Shown here piece after piece: positions 43,516 to 54,737 of a stretch of 64,000 bases of DNA (positions are counted from its first letter, which is position 1; the number at the start of each line of letters is the position of its first letter). The notes beneath the pieces were generated by a model. The model was not told the origin of the DNA. It was given only the letters and a program-made list of their open reading frames with translations, and searched no databases. The translations under genes and the position numbers were made by a program. This DNA comes from Hyaloperonospora brassicae (Eukaryota > Oomycota > Peronosporomycetes > Peronosporales > Peronosporaceae): the NCBI GenBank assembly GCA_947650285.1, contig CANTFL010000873.1:1-64000 (forward strand), given 5' to 3'.

Positions 43516-46500
43516 ATGTTCCCCCGCGCACGTTCGCTCCGCCGCGTGTCGCAAACCGTCGCGCGTCGCAGCGCTCCGTCCGTTGCGATTGGCCGCCGTG
43601 CGCGCTCGGACTACGCGCCCACCGACGCGTTCCTCCATCGGCACTTGGGCGTCTCGTCCGACAGCGACCGCCAGGCCATGTTGGCGACCATCGGGTACGA
43701 CTCTGTCGACGCGCTCGTGGCCGCGACAGTGCCAGAAGAGATCCGCCTGTCGACGTCGCTCGAGCTGCCGCCGCCGCTCAGCGAGAGCGAAGCGCTGGCT
43801 GCGATCCGAGCGATCGCGTCGAAGAATCAGACGCTCAAGTCGTTTATCGGCATGGGCTTTAGCGACACACTGACGCCGCCGCCCATTGTGCGCCACTTGC
43901 TCGAGAGCCCCGGCTGGTACACGTCGTACACGCCGTACCAGGCCGAAGTCGCGCAGGGCCGTCTCGAGCTGCTGCTGAACTTCCAGACCATGATCGCCGA
44001 CCTCACGGGACTCGCGTACGCGAACGCGTCGCTGCTGGACGAGGCGACGGCGGCGGCCGAAGCGATGGCGCTGATCCACGGCACGTTCCAGGGCAAGCGC
44101 CGCAAGTTCTTTGTCGACCGCGACGTGCACCCGCAGACCATTGGGATGATGCGCACGCGCGCGCAGCACGTGGACATCGAGCTCGTGGTCGGCGACGTGG
44201 CGCGGGACTTGGACCTGCAGGACGGCGCCTTCAGCGGCGTGTTGGTGCAGTACCCCACGACGTTTGGGGCCGTGCGCGACTACCGGACGTTCGTCACGGA
44301 GGCGCACGAGGCGAAGCTCGTGGTCGCGGTCGCGACCGACTTGTTGAGCCTCACGCAGCTCACGCCCCCGGGCGAGTGGGGCGCCGACATTGCCCTGGGC
44401 TCGGCCCAGCGCTTTGGCGTGCCCCTGATGTTTGGCGGCCCGCACGCGGCGTTTCTGGCCACGACCAAGCAGTACTACCGCAAGATGCCCGGCCGCATCA
44501 TTGGCGTGTCGGTGGACGCGCGCGGCGAACCGGCGGTGCGGATGGCCATGCAGACGCGCGAGCAGCACATTCGGCGGGACAAGGCGACGAGCAACATTTG
44601 CACGGCCCAAGCGCTGCTGGCGAACATGGCCGCGGCCTATGCGATCTACCACGGGCCCGAAGGGCTGTGTGCCATTGCAGCGCGTGCGAACCTGTACGCG
44701 GCGACACTGGCTGCTGGTCTGGAGCAGTTTGCCCCGAGGTGTCGCGTCGTGCACGACGCGTTCTTTGACACGCTGGAAGTCGACGTGTCGCGGTCCAACG
44801 CGTCAGCAGCTGAGGTCGCGCAGGAGGCGACGAAACGCGGGGTGAACGTGCGTGTGATTGACGACACGCGCGTGGGCGTGTCGATGGGGGAGAGCGTGGA
44901 GCTGAACGATCTGCGGAAGCTGTTGCTGGCGTTTGGAGCTGCTGAAGCCGACGTGCAAGTGGACCTGAGCGACGTCCTGAGTGCGCGGGCTCGGGAGATT
45001 CAGGCGAAGAGCATTCCTGAAGCACTGCGGCGGACGACGGCGTACCTGACCCACGGGATCTTCCACAAGTACCGCTCCGAGACGGAGCTCACGCGGTACT
45101 TGAAACGACTGGAGGACAAGGACTTGGCCCTGAACCGCTCCATGATCTCGCTGGGCAGCTGCACGATGAAGCTCAATGCGGTGTCGGAGCTCGCGCCGGT
45201 GTCGTGGCCCGAGTTTATGAACGTGCACCCGTTCGTGCCGGAAGAGCAGAGTGCTGGGTACCGGGAGCTCATTGACTCGCTGAACCACTCGCTTGCAGTC
45301 ATCACGGGCTTTAGCGCCGTGTCGACGCAGCCGCAGAGTGGCGCCCAAGGCGAATACGCCGGGCTGCTGACCATCCGCAACTACCAGCGGTCCATTGGCC
45401 AGGGCCACCGCAACGTGTGCCTGATCCCCGTGTCGGCCCACGGCACGAACCCTGCCAGTGCTGTCATGGCGGGCATGAAGGTCGTCGTGGTCAAGTCGGA
45501 CGATCGCGGCAACATTGACCGGGCCGATCTTGCGGCCAAGGCGGCTGAGCACTCGGACAACCTGAGTGCGTTCATGATTACGTACCCCTCGACGTTTGGT
45601 GTGTTTGAAGCTGGTATCAAGGACATGACGGACCTCATCCACTCGCACGGAGCGCAAGTGTACATGGATGGAGCCAACATGAACGCCCAAGTCGCTGTCT
45701 GTCATCCAGGCGGCATTGGCGCCGACGTGTGCCACTTGAACCTGCACAAGACGTTTTGCATCCCACACGGCGGCGGTGGTCCGGGCGTGGGCTCCATTGG
45801 CGTGGCTGCTCACTTGGCTCCGTTCTTGCCAGGGCATTCGGTAGTGCCAACCGGTGGAGAAGGCGAGTTCACGGTGAAGAAGACGACGTCGGCCGTGAGC
45901 GGTTCGCCCTTTGGCAGCGCAGGTATCCTGCCGATCTCGTGGATGTACATCAACATGCTTGGCGAACAGGGGCTCAAGCAGGCGACGTACACGGCCATCC
46001 TGAATGCCAATTACATGGCGACGAAGCTCGAGAGCCACTACGAAGTGGCGTTCCGCGGTGCTAATGGGACCTGTGCGCACGAGTTCATCATCGACATTCG
46101 TCCGTTCAAGGCCTGTGGCATTGTCGAGGAGGACGTGGCCAAGCGGTTGCAAGACTTTGGCTTTCACAGTCCGACCATGTCGTGGCCTGTGGCTGGTACA
46201 CTGATGATTGAGCCGACCGAGAGCGAGAGCAAAGCGGAGATGGATCGCTTTTGCGACGCCCTGGCCATCATTCGGCGCGAGATTGAGGACGTTGCGACCG
46301 GTGTGATTGCCGTGGAAGACTCGCCGCTGAAACACGCGCCGCATACGGTGGACCAGGTCACAGCGAGCGTGTGGGACCGCAAGTACTCTCGAGAACAGGG
46401 CGCGTTTCCTGCGCCGTGGCACATGGGCGGCAAGAACAAGTCGTACTGGCCACCAGTGGGTCGCATTGACAATGTGCATGGAGACCGTAATCTCGTGTGC

Positions 46501-46530
46501 AGCTGTCCGCCTCTATCGGACTACGAGTAA
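43516..46530 (+). CDS. GLDC: Glycine decarboxylase P-protein, mitochondrial
   Basis: Intronless, 1,004 residues, the normal size for a eukaryotic P-protein. It catalyses the PLP-dependent decarboxylation of glycine and passes the aminomethyl group to the lipoyl arm of H-protein, in the mitochondrial glycine cleavage system with T- and L-proteins. The ATG chosen gives an Arg/Ser-rich presequence (MFPRARSLRRVSQTVARRS) directly before the conserved start YAPTDAFLHRHLG. Family landmarks: IGMGFSDTLTP, GSCTMKLNA (residues 547-555), SGAQGEYAGLLTIR, and the cofactor-binding NLHKTFCIPHGGGGPG with Lys745 as the expected Schiff-base lysine. Both halves of the duplicated aminotransferase fold are complete. 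Codon use is strongly G+C-biased, unlike the repeat half of the window. The long minus-strand frames here are shadows. Confidence 0.98.
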   Translation: MFPRARSLRRVSQTVARRSAPSVAIGRRARSDYAPTDAFLHRHLGVSSDSDRQAMLATIGYDSVDALVAATVPEEIRLSTSLELPPPLSESEALAAIRAIASKNQTLKSFIGMGFSDTLTPPPIVRHLLESPGWYTSYTPYQAEVAQGRLELLLNFQTMIADLTGLAYANASLLDEATAAAEAMALIHGTFQGKRRKFFVDRDVHPQTIGMMRTRAQHVDIELVVGDVARDLDLQDGAFSGVLVQYPTTFGAVRDYRTFVTEAHEAKLVVAVATDLLSLTQLTPPGEWGADIALGSAQRFGVPLMFGGPHAAFLATTKQYYRKMPGRIIGVSVDARGEPAVRMAMQTREQHIRRDKATSNICTAQALLANMAAAYAIYHGPEGLCAIAARANLYAATLAAGLEQFAPRCRVVHDAFFDTLEVDVSRSNASAAEVAQEATKRGVNVRVIDDTRVGVSMGESVELNDLRKLLLAFGAAEADVQVDLSDVLSARAREIQAKSIPEALRRTTAYLTHGIFHKYRSETELTRYLKRLEDKDLALNRSMISLGSCTMKLNAVSELAPVSWPEFMNVHPFVPEEQSAGYRELIDSLNHSLAVITGFSAVSTQPQSGAQGEYAGLLTIRNYQRSIGQGHRNVCLIPVSAHGTNPASAVMAGMKVVVVKSDDRGNIDRADLAAKAAEHSDNLSAFMITYPSTFGVFEAGIKDMTDLIHSHGAQVYMDGANMNAQVAVCHPGGIGADVCHLNLHKTFCIPHGGGGPGVGSIGVAAHLAPFLPGHSVVPTGGEGEFTVKKTTSAVSGSPFGSAGILPISWMYINMLGEQGLKQATYTAILNANYMATKLESHYEVAFRGANGTCAHEFIIDIRPFKACGIVEEDVAKRLQDFGFHSPTMSWPVAGTLMIEPTESESKAEMDRFCDALAIIRREIEDVATGVIAVEDSPLKHAPHTVDQVTASVWDRKYSREQGAFPAPWHMGGKNKSYWPPVGRIDNVHGDRNLVCSCPPLSDYE

Positions 46531-47663
46531 AGAGAGGTGGAGAGGTGCTGTTGATTAGCTGCGGCCCCTCGATCTTTGGTGCTCGAAGTGATCATAGACG
46601 CCACGTGAGCCATGGCGGCTGTATCGTTGTGAATCGATCGTTGGCAAGTCCTTCTTGGCATTGCTGCTGCAGATTCCCAGACCAGACCATGATGTGTGTC
46701 GAGGCTGTGTATATATTGGGCTCTACGTCGTGCATTCGTAGCCGATACACAATGTTTAGCACTTGCTCTACCACTGACTTGACGTAGAGCGCAGTTTGTT
46801 TGCTATTGTAGAAGGCTCCGAATGTGAAGAACCTGTCGCGGCGAGCAAAGTGTGGACCCCAAAGCACACGGAAGAAGTGCACAGTGTGAACGTGAATGAT
46901 AGGAATGCATCACGTTATTCCTTCGTTGGTGTAGAATGGCATGGGAGAGGAATGCGAGGCAACTACTTGCAGCGGTCATCAGCGATGCAGTGCCGAGCCG
47001 ATGTGTTGGCACGTTGCGCTACTGTTCGTCCTTTGTGCCATTCTGCATCGACAGTAACAGACTCGGAATGCGAACGAGCGTTTGATCATAGTGCAGTCTT
47101 CTTCAGTGACAGCTTTATTGCAACGCCACGCAAGTGTCGTGTCCGTGCGTCGTAGTTACCTGCTGAGAGTGAGGCAGGCGTTCAGGACGTTACTGTCGCT
47201 GATCTCTGGTGCCGACGAGACGATCGAGCCACGCAGAGTTCTGCTCATACACGAACTCGAGCGCAGCCTTCCGAGCCGTTCTTACATGGCCGCAGACAAT
47301 CACTGATGGGACGCTTTTGATGCTTCTTACCTACAAGTCGCTTCCTGGCGGTGTGCACTCACTATCAAGAGACACGAGTCATGCGAAGTTGGACAGGTGC
47401 GAAGCTGACGGCTATGCCTGTGTTACAAGGTCGCGCGCGTCACACGCTGTCGTTGACGAATACGTAGTGACAAAGCCACGACGAGCGGTCGATACAGCTC
47501 TCGACGGGCAATATGTGCAAGAGCTCAGCACACTTGTGGTCAATATCACGTGCGTGACGCGCCATTGCGACGGTCGCATCTCGTGCGACACACGAGTTGC
47601 TATCGTGTTTGATTGCGAAATGGCTCGATCCACAGCGGTCATATGCGTCGGCATCGTCTTACG

Positions 47664-47664
<1 letters not shown>

Positions 47665-47707
<43 letters not shown>
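47665..47707. repeat. AC microsatellite
   Basis: About 21 uninterrupted AC units. Confidence 0.95.
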
Positions 47708-47708
<1 letters not shown>

Positions 47709-49792
47709 TCTCGGATTGCAAGTACGTCAATGACACGTTTTGTAGGACAGCCGTCGCGAACGAAAGCGGGCAAAGTACGCACGACGTGGCTCTGCGCCGC
47801 TTCTTGTCGCATCGTGCACAAGAGTTGGCTGTTGTCAGGCTTACCATACATTATACACCATACAGTGTGGGCCTCGACCCGTTGTTGACGGTCGCCTTTT
47901 TGCAGAGCAGCACAAGTGGGAGAGCGAGCCCTCAGACGCGTGCGAAGATTACGTACCGCGCAACATCGACATTCGCGATTGCTCTGTACGTCCCACGCCT
48001 TCCGAGTCTTCTTCTGGCGTCGTTGACCAAACCTTCCGACTGTGTCAGGCGTCGCCAGCGCAGACACGTGCGAGGTAGGAAGAAAGAACACACTTTGACT
48101 CGCCTTTCCCTCTGCCTCTCTGTATCACAAGAAACGCGTCACGACACTCGCACCAGAGCGACGTGACGACTGCTTACCTTCGGTCCAAATGACGTGCGGT
48201 GGATGCCGAGTTCCACGACTTGCACAGACGTCGAATTCGAACGACAGATACACTCCGTATCGCTCTACCATCGAGTACCACGATCGACAGGTAGTCAGTC
48301 CATTTGTCAGTCACACGGCGTTCGTATTGGTGTCAGAGCACTTGCCAAGCGGCACCAGTTGTATCCATGCGGCCGTTCGTGCTACGTGTTGGTAGTGACG
48401 TCCAGCTCCATGCCCCTCGATGGACGACTCGTTGGTCAGGCGATCGAGCACGCAATGGTCAATCCATACGGTGTCTCGACCGGTACCTTTGCCCTCTGAA
48501 TGGATGCACTGTGTAGCAACACACTGTAACACGGGCCACTTCAGGTTTCTGCGCCGAGTTCTGCCAGGCAATGCAACTCGAAGATATGATCTGATCGAGA
48601 GTACGACCCGTACATTTGGCTTCAACGTGTGGACAATGTGTAGTGGAAATCAGAGGTGTTGTGTCACCTCAAGTCATGAGAACAACGACACAGGTCGGGA
48701 ACAAACGTTCTCGAGTCGCATGTTTCGGGCCTTTTGTTGAGTTGAAGGTCCAGCGACGTGTCGCGCACCAAAGATCCACTGCTGAGCATCACCGCCTCGC
48801 GACCTTTCGAGTCGACTGAGATCTCGATCAGCAGAGCCACTTGTTGGCTCGAATGATATTCATCGGCAGCTACTCCTGGAACGGGTCCAGGGAAGTCGAC
48901 ACGCCCGTGTCATGCGCCAACGTCTCAATGTCAATGCACAACACTGTCCGCAGTGATGTAGAGCAAGCCCACAATAAAGACGTGATGTTGCGCATACGTA
49001 GTGCCTATATGTATATATATGTATGTGGGGGCAACTCGATACGATCTTGATGTCTGATTTGCTCCTCTTCGACCGGAAGTGTGCTCGTTTGTCTTTTCGG
49101 TGGCTTTACGGCTGTTGTCGAGTCTCTGCACGACCTGTCGTCCACATTGAACCTGGTGAGTGCTTGGGCAAGTGAAGAATGGCGGGCACGTTCTGTCAAC
49201 AACAGGAGCGAGTCGTGCATGGTGAGCGAAGAGGTGGAAACGCTTCCGCAGCAGCTGTCGGACGCGGCTCAGACAGGCGCGTATTCAACTTGACAGGCTC
49301 GTGAACGAACGTTGTCCTGTCACCCACGTGCGGCACGCTCTTCGTTATCAGGTTCAACAGGTGAAACCGCTAAGGCGCACAATGATGAGGGCATTGCCAG
49401 GCAGATAGGTAGGTAGCTACTGTACAGGCGCAATCGAGAAAGTGTTCGTACGGTCAACGCATAGATCGACCGACCGATCGATTGATCGACAGTAGTTGCC
49501 GCCTTCTACGCCCCCATTGCCACTGCTTCTCCCCATGGCTTCGGCGAGTCCTGCTTTCCGCCATTGCGCCGCTGACACGCCATAGATCCTGTGCAACAAA
49601 CGTGCAGCCGCATGTCCTCTTCTGTTTCGCTGACTAGTTCGTTGTAGCGCCATTCGTTCGAGTTGCCAATGGCTAACCGACTATATGGTGCTCCGCCTAC
49701 TCGAAGGTCAGGCGTCGTGTCGACTGAAATCCACACTGACGTTGATACGAACCGCTCCGTCAGGAGAGATCCAGACATGCAGTCTGACGGCC

Positions 49793-49817
49793 GCTGCTGC
49801 TGCTGCTGCTGCTGCTG
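49793..49817. repeat. CTG microsatellite
   Basis: About eight CTG units in the probable leader region of the WRKY19-like gene. Confidence 0.9.
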
Positions 49818-49922
49818 TCAGGAGGGACAATCGCGCGATGAGCGACGGAGCTTTTCGTTCGACCAACTTCTCCTCTTCCGACTCCTTCTCCTCTGACTAC
49901 CGAGCAACGAGGCCACCCACTC

Positions 49923-51034
49923 ATGAGCTGCCCGTCTGTAGACCACAGCGCATCACGGCCCGACCGCAATCTCACTTTTGCATTTGCTTCCCCGGCACTA
50001 CCTCCACCGCACCTCACTGGGCGTTCTCCCATTCCTCCTCCAGTTGTTCAGCCAACATGGGCATTCCCACACAGTACCAGCACCCGAGATATCATAACCT
50101 ACAGCTCACCGCGACGATCTTCGCCCATTTCTCAGCAGCTACCCGACTACCCACGCTCCCTGGACGACAACCACTACATGCTACCAAAGCAGTGCGACTG
50201 CCCAGTCTGCGCTCCTTGCTGCCGCTCGACACGATGACGTCACCTCGTGCTTTCCCCATTCTGCCGCCTTTGCACCGGGCGGTGGACCTATTCCACCTCA
50301 CGACGCCACGACGTGACGACGCTTTCCTTCGCCTGTCAAGTCCACTGAAAGGTCTAAAAATAGACTCGCCCACGAGTCCCAGCATGACGTTGCCTTCCCC
50401 TCCCCCTTTTCATCCCAGATATACCACCAATCAAAACGCACCGCGCTCCTCGACCATCGTCCGGCAACTCAACAAGACGCGACGGCCGCTGTCGCTTCAT
50501 GATTTGCTCGCGACCGAACCCGCCACGTCGCCGTCGTCATCCACGGTCTCCCCGCCCCATCGCACGCAGAAAGTCCATCACCGCCGGCAATGCGGCATGG
50601 CGGGCTGTGTGAAGTACGCCCTGACTGGCGGCTTTTGTATCCGTCACGGCGGCGGCAAACGGTGCAACTTTGTCGGATGTCACACCGTCGCCCAGAGCGG
50701 CGGCCGGTGCAAAGCCCACGGCGGCGGCAGTAAGTGCAAAGTCTTTGGCTGCAGTAGCGTTGCGCGGCGAAAGGGCTTTTGCATGGCGCACGGCGGCCGC
50801 CAGCAGTGCAAAGTCGACTCGTGTGGGAAATGCGCGCACGGCGGCGGCTTCTGCATCGCGCACGGCGGCGGCAAGCGCTGCGCGTCGATTACCCAGTGCC
50901 CAAAGAGCGCGCAGGCGGGCGGGTTCTGCTACAGCCACGGCGGCGGCAAGCGCTGTGCGGCGCCCGAGTGCTTCCAAGCCGCGCGCAAAGGCGGGCTCTG
51001 CATCCGCCATCGCAAGCTGGCGGCCGTGCAATGA
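49923..51034 (+). CDS. WRKY19-like Cys/His-repeat protein
   Basis: The C-terminal third (from about 50590) holds six tandem units of about 24 residues, pattern C-x3/4-C-x6-GG-x-C-x-H-GGG-x2-C (for example GGFCIRHGGGKRC, GGRCKAHGGGSKC, GGFCYSHGGGKRC). Oomycete genomes carry many such proteins, commonly labelled 'WRKY19-like'; they lack a true WRKY motif. Zinc binding and a nuclear role are inferences. The N-terminal part is Pro/Ser-rich. Start is uncertain: one frame runs unbroken from an ATG at 49685 but reads unnaturally, while ATG 49923 in another frame reads well and joins through a 62-base GT-AG intron (50074-50135), giving 349 residues. I prefer the second model. Confidence 0.78.
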
Positions 51035-51830
51035 AGCGACTTCAACGTTGCACTTGGCGGGTCAAGGCGCGGCAACAGACCATCACTCTTCTTTTCGCCG
51101 CGATCGATCAACCCATCTCCCCCTCCCTCTCTCTCTCTCTCTCTCTCTGTCGTCGACCAGAAAAAGACCGTTGGATCGTCTTTTCTGCTTCGCGGGCGTG
51201 GAGGAGATACAGGATACAAAGCAGCTAAACGTGTCAAAAGAGCAGGTTTACTGCATGCATTGATCGTGCTCGGTCCCGCCTTTCTGTGTTTCGCCTTACT
51301 TCAGCCGCAGTCTTGGATCCATTCATTTGTCGAGACGTGAGATACTGGGCACGCAGTAGTGTTGTGCTTTTCAGCCAATCGCAGACCTCGCATCTCGTCT
51401 GTCGCATTCCTCTCTGCTCACTTTTCCTTTTCCCGTCGAGCCGCCGCCAGCTGTCACTCGAAGTCGCTCACGCGCGCGTGTGGCCGTCGCAGCTCGTTCT
51501 CTGACCGCTCCACCGCGCACTCGCCGCTCCTGTTGCCTGTTCGCGTCGCCTCTTGACCGAGGCCGACTCTGCGCCGTCCGCTCGCTCCACTCTCTTCCGT
51601 TTGTGGGCGTTCGTATGATGCAGACACTCGCGATCCGCGTCGTCGCTGTCCTTGTGACGCGGACGCGCCCCGTCGCCGGCACACGCTCAGCGATCCAGTC
51701 GCTGTATTGTCGGACGTTGACAAGCGCTTTGACGTAGCGCAGCTGCCGCTATGGAGCTGGAGAGAGGACGGTGAGGAGCTCTTGTCGCTGGTAGAGCGCG
51801 CTCGAGAGACGACAGCGACAACGGCTCGAG
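51035..51830. other. Spacer with CT tract
   Basis: Holds a CT microsatellite (51127-51148). A plus-strand frame around 51640-52030 without ATG reads acidic and protein-like (DVAQLPLWSWREDGEELLS) and might be an upstream exon or shifted start of the next gene. Confidence 0.4.
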
Positions 51831-52781
51831 ATGGGGGTGTGGATGCCCATCGATCGGGCGCTGTGGCCGTTGCCGTGCAGCACAAGTTGCGAGAAGAAGA
51901 AGAAGGAAGAGAGAAAGATGGAGAGGAGGATGGAGGCAGTGCGCTTTCTGCAGGCGGAGCGAGCGGACTGCGCGGGGAGCACGAGGCACGACGCGGTGTG
52001 GACTGCTGCGTTGTGGAGACGGGGGGATAGAGACGCGGTGGACGTGGAGGCGAGTGGACGGACGGGTTGTTTGGGCCGTAGCGGCTGCGACACGGGCAGT
52101 GCCGTTCGGTCGATGACGCCAGAGGAGATCGTCAGCATGTTGCTAGAGGACGCTGTGGATGAACACGAGGCGGAGGAAGTGGCGGCGATAGTGTCAGGAC
52201 CTGTCGCGGGTTCGTGGAACGATGCCGTCGTGCAGTCGCTTGCAGCGTGTGGAGGTACAGGAGCTCATGATGTGGACGTGGGGCTGTTGATGGACACGTC
52301 AAGTGCAGGAAATCGGGAGCACGTTGCTGATGGACGAGCGACGTGCGACTGGATCGATGCGCTGGAGGTGGACAACATGCCGTTGTTGCTGTCGGAGCTC
52401 GAGCTGGCACAAAGGATACCGCCGGCGACGACGACGACGCACGCGGCGGCAAGTGCTGCTTCGAACGTGGACGCGCGGGTCTTTGTGCCGGCTTTCAGGG
52501 TGCAGATCGAGGGCGGCTACCAGTCCCGACGACATCGTCCTGTAGTCGGACCTGACAGCACCGATCTGCTCGTCGGTCCGCCTGGCGTCATGTCGAGTTT
52601 GTTGGTCGGCAAAGAGCGTGTCGGTCGGTCGAAGTGCAAGCGGCCGCTTGTCGCCACGCAGGTGGTGGACCCGTTGGTGTCCCACGCCCGACGCGCTAGT
52701 GCGGCGAAGCGTCAGCGCGTGAAGGGCCGCTTTGTCCGTGACGCGCACACGTTCGTTTCGATCACTGCGCTCCAGCGGTAA
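51831..52781 (+). CDS. CCT-motif-like putative regulator
   Basis: A 316-codon frame; ATGs at 51831 and 52113 (MTPEEIVSML) are both possible starts. The last 50 residues hold two basic patches, CKRPLVA and SHARRASAAKRQRVKGRFVR, the latter matching the second half of the plant/oomycete CCT motif (a nuclear-localising, DNA-complex-binding element ending in R-x-KGRF). The N-terminal part is acidic with hydrophobic clusters (NMPLLLSELELAQRI). No other domain is seen. A nuclear regulatory role is inferred from the CCT-like end alone; the first half of the motif is poorly conserved, so the assignment is tentative. Confidence 0.5.
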   Translation: MGVWMPIDRALWPLPCSTSCEKKKKEERKMERRMEAVRFLQAERADCAGSTRHDAVWTAALWRRGDRDAVDVEASGRTGCLGRSGCDTGSAVRSMTPEEIVSMLLEDAVDEHEAEEVAAIVSGPVAGSWNDAVVQSLAACGGTGAHDVDVGLLMDTSSAGNREHVADGRATCDWIDALEVDNMPLLLSELELAQRIPPATTTTHAAASAASNVDARVFVPAFRVQIEGGYQSRRHRPVVGPDSTDLLVGPPGVMSSLLVGKERVGRSKCKRPLVATQVVDPLVSHARRASAAKRQRVKGRFVRDAHTFVSITALQR

Positions 52782-53075
52782 CAGACAGTACATACACACT
52801 CTAACGCTCTTTTCATTTGCAGCCGCTTTTCTTGTCCATGTGCTTCTTTTTTTGCTTCTGCCGACGGTCAGCGAGTCCCGAGGCAGCCAAGTTGAGGTAT
52901 CCGTTGGAGAGTGTCTGGTGGCTGAAGAATGTACCGTTCGAGACGATGTGGTTTAACAGGTCAAATAGACAGCTAGCGACTAACTGATCGAATCAATTAT
53001 GCAAGGGTATGCATTGTCACGAGATCCTCGTACTCAGACGCTCACCCAGCCAACTCACTCTTTGATTCCAGGTCC
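52782..53075. other. Intergenic, no gene seen
   Basis: Short spacer between the CCT-like gene and the C2orf69-like gene on the same strand; nothing recognisable. Confidence 0.5.
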
Positions 53076-54737
53076 ATGTGGAACGCCGTGACATCGATGC
53101 TGGGCATAGGAAGCCGAAGTGAGGATCCTCGAGGCGAATGTCCGCCTCCAATGTCACTCCACAGCGCAAACATTGCCGCAGAGCGCTCGTGCGTTCGTCT
53201 GCGCAGTCGCGGATGGCTGGACCGGTAAAAAACGCTGCAAAAAAACGTTTGAAAGCGTTTTTTTCGCTTGATGTGTGACGTCACATTGTATGTAAATACT
53301 ATTTGATGACTGTGGCAGAGAAAACGAAGTGTACGTGTCGGTGCCCACGGACATTTCTGGTCAATGTAACGTCATTTTCTTCCCCGGGGATGTCCAAGAC
53401 TACAAAGCTGCCATGTACGCAGCAAATGAGTGGCAAAGGGAGCGAGAGATCGAGAGATTTTTGCTGTCAATGGCTTACACTTGTTGTGTATTCTGTTTCT
53501 CGGATAGGCTGTCCGGCCCTTTTGCAGACTATTGTGACTACGCGTACGAAGCTGTGGCAGATTTGCTGAGTACAAAGTTTGGCCCTGCGAGCAATGTGTG
53601 GGTGGTGAGGCCCAGTCGCTTCAAACATGGCGCATACAGCAGCTTTGACAACTTTGTGACCTCGAACGAGTATGGCGCAGCTCTACGGTGTAAGGGCTCA
53701 GTGTGTCGTCCATTTGTCAGATGTCGCAATGTGGTGCCTGTCATGAGCGCGTCATTGAGACTGTGACTGGCGGTCGTTTGTGCTACAGACGAACCAACGG
53801 CGTGTGCTACCAAACACTTGGCATCACTGATGCATAACACTCAGGCGGCGTTGAGACGACAAGGAGGTTTGTCGACTGCTGATGGATCCTGTTTGTGATT
53901 TCGATTGTACCCGGAAACTCAAATCTCTGCTGCGAATTGCACAGTGAACGTGTCGACCGCCGTCCCGATGCACCTGCTGGGCTTCAGCAAGGGCGGTATT
54001 GTTCTGAACCAACTCGTGACAGAACTCGTGCGATGCTCGCTCAATAAGAAGCGATCGTTCAGTGGCCAGCTTCAACAGGGATCTGCCTTCGCGAGCACGC
54101 GACAATTCTTCTCCAATGTATGTGCTCGCCACGACTTCTCTTTTCGTTGCAATGTATGCTGCTCACGCGGTGTCGCTACATGTGGCGGACAGATCAACTC
54201 GATCCATTGGCTGGACCCCGGCAACGGATCGCTTCAAGGTGCAATGCCGACGGGCGACGGATGCCTTTCTGTGCTCGCGCAATACGAGTACGCCCGTTCA
54301 GTGCTACACGTGATGCTGTCTGCTTGTGTGAGTGCAGGTAGGAACTGACTGCGTCTTTGGTGGTGACATAGGCAGCTGAGGTTGTTCGTGCATGTGACGC
54401 CGTACCAGTACGAGGCTCGAACGCGACCATGGATAAAAGCCGAGGTGAACAGTTTCGTGAACAAGATGAACCTCCATGGCGCGGACGTTCAGCTTATCAT
54501 GTACGTGCTGTAAGCTATTGTGTTCTTGCGCTTCTATCAAGCGTCTTACTATCACGCATGTGGATCGCTGTCACTTGCCGTTTTAGCTACAATGAGAGCG
54601 GGGAAGGTTCATTAGCTTCCCATTTCCGCATCCTCGTATACTTCGAAGCCAGCCGATCGATGAGGGCAAAGGGGGAGGCAGTCACAAACTCACCAGAGCA
54701 TGCCGTGCAACCTGTTCGGATTCAGGTGTGCAAATAA
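53076..54737 (+). CDS. C2orf69-like mitochondrial protein, seven exons
   Basis: Exons 53076-53224, 53319-53689, 53789-53866, 53945-54117, 54193-54327, 54376-54509 and 54587-54737 join in frame to 396 residues; human C2orf69 has 385. Introns are GT-AG, 94, 99, 78, 75, 48 and 77 bases. The fifth donor could instead be 54310, making a 66-base intron. Landmarks in family order: VIFFPGDVQDY, NVWVVRPSRF, FDNFVTSNEYG, LLGFSKGGIVLNQL (GFSKG at 212-216 looks like a serine-hydrolase nucleophile elbow, Ser214), IHWLDPGN, HVTPYQ, and a final HFRILVYFEA. C2orf69 in humans is mitochondrial and linked to a multisystem disorder; its enzymatic activity is not settled. No single exon would reveal this gene; it emerges only when spliced. 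Confidence 0.85.

Larger units (their letters stand above)
46531..49922. other. Spacer with microsatellites, no gene
   Basis: About 3.4 kb. Only overlapping chance frames are seen, two of which run through the AC microsatellite. A CTG repeat lies near 49793. Confidence 0.6.

Noticed and set aside
43327..44754. Long minus-strand open frame (475 codons) opposite GLDC
   Set aside because: It mirrors a G+C-rich conserved gene; its Arg/His-rich content is what antisense of biased codons gives.
44803..46479. Minus-strand open frame (558 codons) opposite GLDC
   Set aside because: Same reason: antisense shadow of the P-protein C-terminal half.
47209..48166. Frames of 150-190 codons running through the AC microsatellite
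   Set aside because: Their length comes from the stop-free dinucleotide repeat; the translated runs are Thr-His repeats.
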